A stretch of DNA of 6,639 nucleotides from an uncultured Eubacteriales bacterium (GTDB lineage: Bacteria > Bacillota > Clostridia > Lachnospirales > Lachnospiraceae), in the NCBI GenBank assembly GCA_902783795.1, contig CACZSO010000198.1, positions 1 through 6,639 of the forward strand, written 5' to 3'. Below the pieces are notes generated by a model. That model saw nothing but the letters and a program-made list of their open reading frames with translations. It did not search any database and had not been told where the DNA came from. Every line of letters begins with the position of its first letter. Within the stretch, counting starts at the first letter, position 1. The position numbers and the translations under genes are program-made. Below are positions 5,814 to 6,639 of the stretch, piece by piece.

Positions 5814-6639
5814 GGCAGCAGGACATTTACCTTAGAACAGAAGACCTGTCGGTAGGCTATCACGGGGATGTCCTCATCAGGAATATTGATATATCCCTGG
5901 AAAAAGGAAAGATCCTGACCCTCATCGGACCTAACGGCGCCGGGAAATCCACGATCTTAAAATCCATCACGACACAGCTGGAGCCCATCAGCGGGACTGT
6001 GTATATCGGCAGGAATGATCTTAAAACCCTGACTGCGAAGGAACTTGCAAAGGAACTGGCGGTGGTGCTGACTGACAGGGTCAGGAGTGAACTTGTGACT
6101 TCGGAAGAGATCGTGGCCATGGGACGTTATCCCTACACAAATATGTTTGGGCGCATGACGGAGGAAGACCGAAAGGCAGTAGATGAGGCCATCCGAAGAG
6201 TCCATGCGGAAGATATACGGATGCAGGACTTTTCTACTCTTTCTGACGGTCAGCGCCAGCGGATCCTGCTGGCCCGGGCCATCTGCCAGGAACCGGAAGT
6301 CATGGTGCTGGATGAGCCCACAGCTTATCTGGACATCAGGTATAAAGTAGAACTTTTGGACATTTTAAGAGATCTGGCAAAGACGAAAAAGATGACGGTG
6401 ATCATGTCCCTGCATGAGATCGATCTGGCTATGAAAGTCTCGGATGAATTATTGCTGATCAAAGGAGATACCATTTATGGGGCCGGCAGTCCGGAGACGC
6501 TGCTTAAAGGGAATGCTATCGAGGAACTGTATGGACTGGAGCCGGGTTCTTATGATCTGAATTACGGAAGCGTGGAACTTAAGTCTGTAAAAGAAGACCC
6601 CTTAGTCTTCGTGGTGGGCGGCAGCGGTGCCGGGATCCC
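5810..6639 (+). CDS. ABC importer ATP-binding protein (FepC/BtuD type), 3' end cut by window
   Basis: The frame is open from the ATG at 5810 to the window end, giving 276 complete codons and no stop. It encodes the ATPase that powers the permease upstream. Visible motifs are: Walker A GPNGAGKST (40-48); an ABC signature loop LSDGQRQR (144-151); Walker B VMVLDEP (164-170) with catalytic Glu169; D-loop AYLD (172-175); and the H-loop His202 in SLHEIDLA. The segment VAMGRYPYTNMFGRMTEEDR (102-121) is typical of the siderophore/B12 branch. The usual Q-loop glutamine after the VVxP-like strand is absent: the sequence reads AVVLTDRVR (84-92). The standard domain ends near residue 255, yet the frame continues with LVFVVGGSGAGI (265-276), the start of what looks like a further glycine-rich nucleotide-binding-type fold. 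The full protein is therefore probably longer than a normal ATPase of this class. Function as transporter ATPase is firm; the extension's role is unknown. Confidence 0.92.
   Translation, partial: MRQQDIYLRTEDLSVGYHGDVLIRNIDISLEKGKILTLIGPNGAGKSTILKSITTQLEPISGTVYIGRNDLKTLTAKELAKELAVVLTDRVRSELVTSEEIVAMGRYPYTNMFGRMTEEDRKAVDEAIRRVHAEDIRMQDFSTLSDGQRQRILLARAICQEPEVMVLDEPTAYLDIRYKVELLDILRDLAKTKKMTVIMSLHEIDLAMKVSDELLLIKGDTIYGAGSPETLLKGNAIEELYGLEPGSYDLNYGSVELKSVKEDPLVFVVGGSGAGI

Noticed and set aside
5860..6205. Minus-strand open frames opposite the ATPase gene
   Set aside because: They lie entirely antisense to conserved Walker A and signature regions and have no recognisable domain.

Overview
The window reads as one plus-strand operon-like cluster of five genes from an anaerobic, probably gut-type Firmicute (Clostridia such as Lachnospiraceae or relatives). 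Three genes encode lipoproteins with Gram-positive-style signal peptides. Codon use is moderate in GC, and the mix of a CbiK-type chelatase lipoprotein, a small repeat-domain lipoprotein and a BtuF/BtuC/BtuD-like importer is of a kind I associate with such bacteria. The taxonomic call is inference; there is no rRNA or marker gene.

Layout. (1) 18-2945: a 975-residue lipoprotein with three tandem CbiK (sirohydrochlorin cobaltochelatase family) domains and a C-terminal beta-rich domain. (2) A gap of about 80 bases dominated by a 16-bp stem-loop. (3) 3029-3505: a 158-residue lipoprotein whose single domain is related to the C-terminal domain of gene 1 and has a remote NEAT-like look. (4) 3502-4635: a lipoprotein substrate-binding protein of the BtuF/FepB type, overlapping the previous gene by 4 bases. 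(5) A gap of about 70 bases with two small stem-loops. (6) 4707-5813: a BtuC/FecCD-family permease with a GTG start. (7) 5810-6639: the ABC ATPase, overlapping the permease by 4 bases and running off the window end just as a C-terminal extension begins.

How it may work together (inference). The binding protein, permease and ATPase make a complete type II (vitamin B12/heme/siderophore class) importer. The triple chelatase would be tethered outside the membrane, where it could put metal into, take metal from, or simply bind tetrapyrroles. The two lipoproteins with the shared accessory domain could capture or relay the ligand to the binding protein. The likely cargo is a tetrapyrrole or its metal (heme, cobalt corrinoid, sirohydrochlorin-like), but nothing in the sequence fixes it. 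No B12 riboswitch, Fur box, tRNA, rRNA, CRISPR array or mobile element is visible. The promoter of the cluster must lie upstream of the window.
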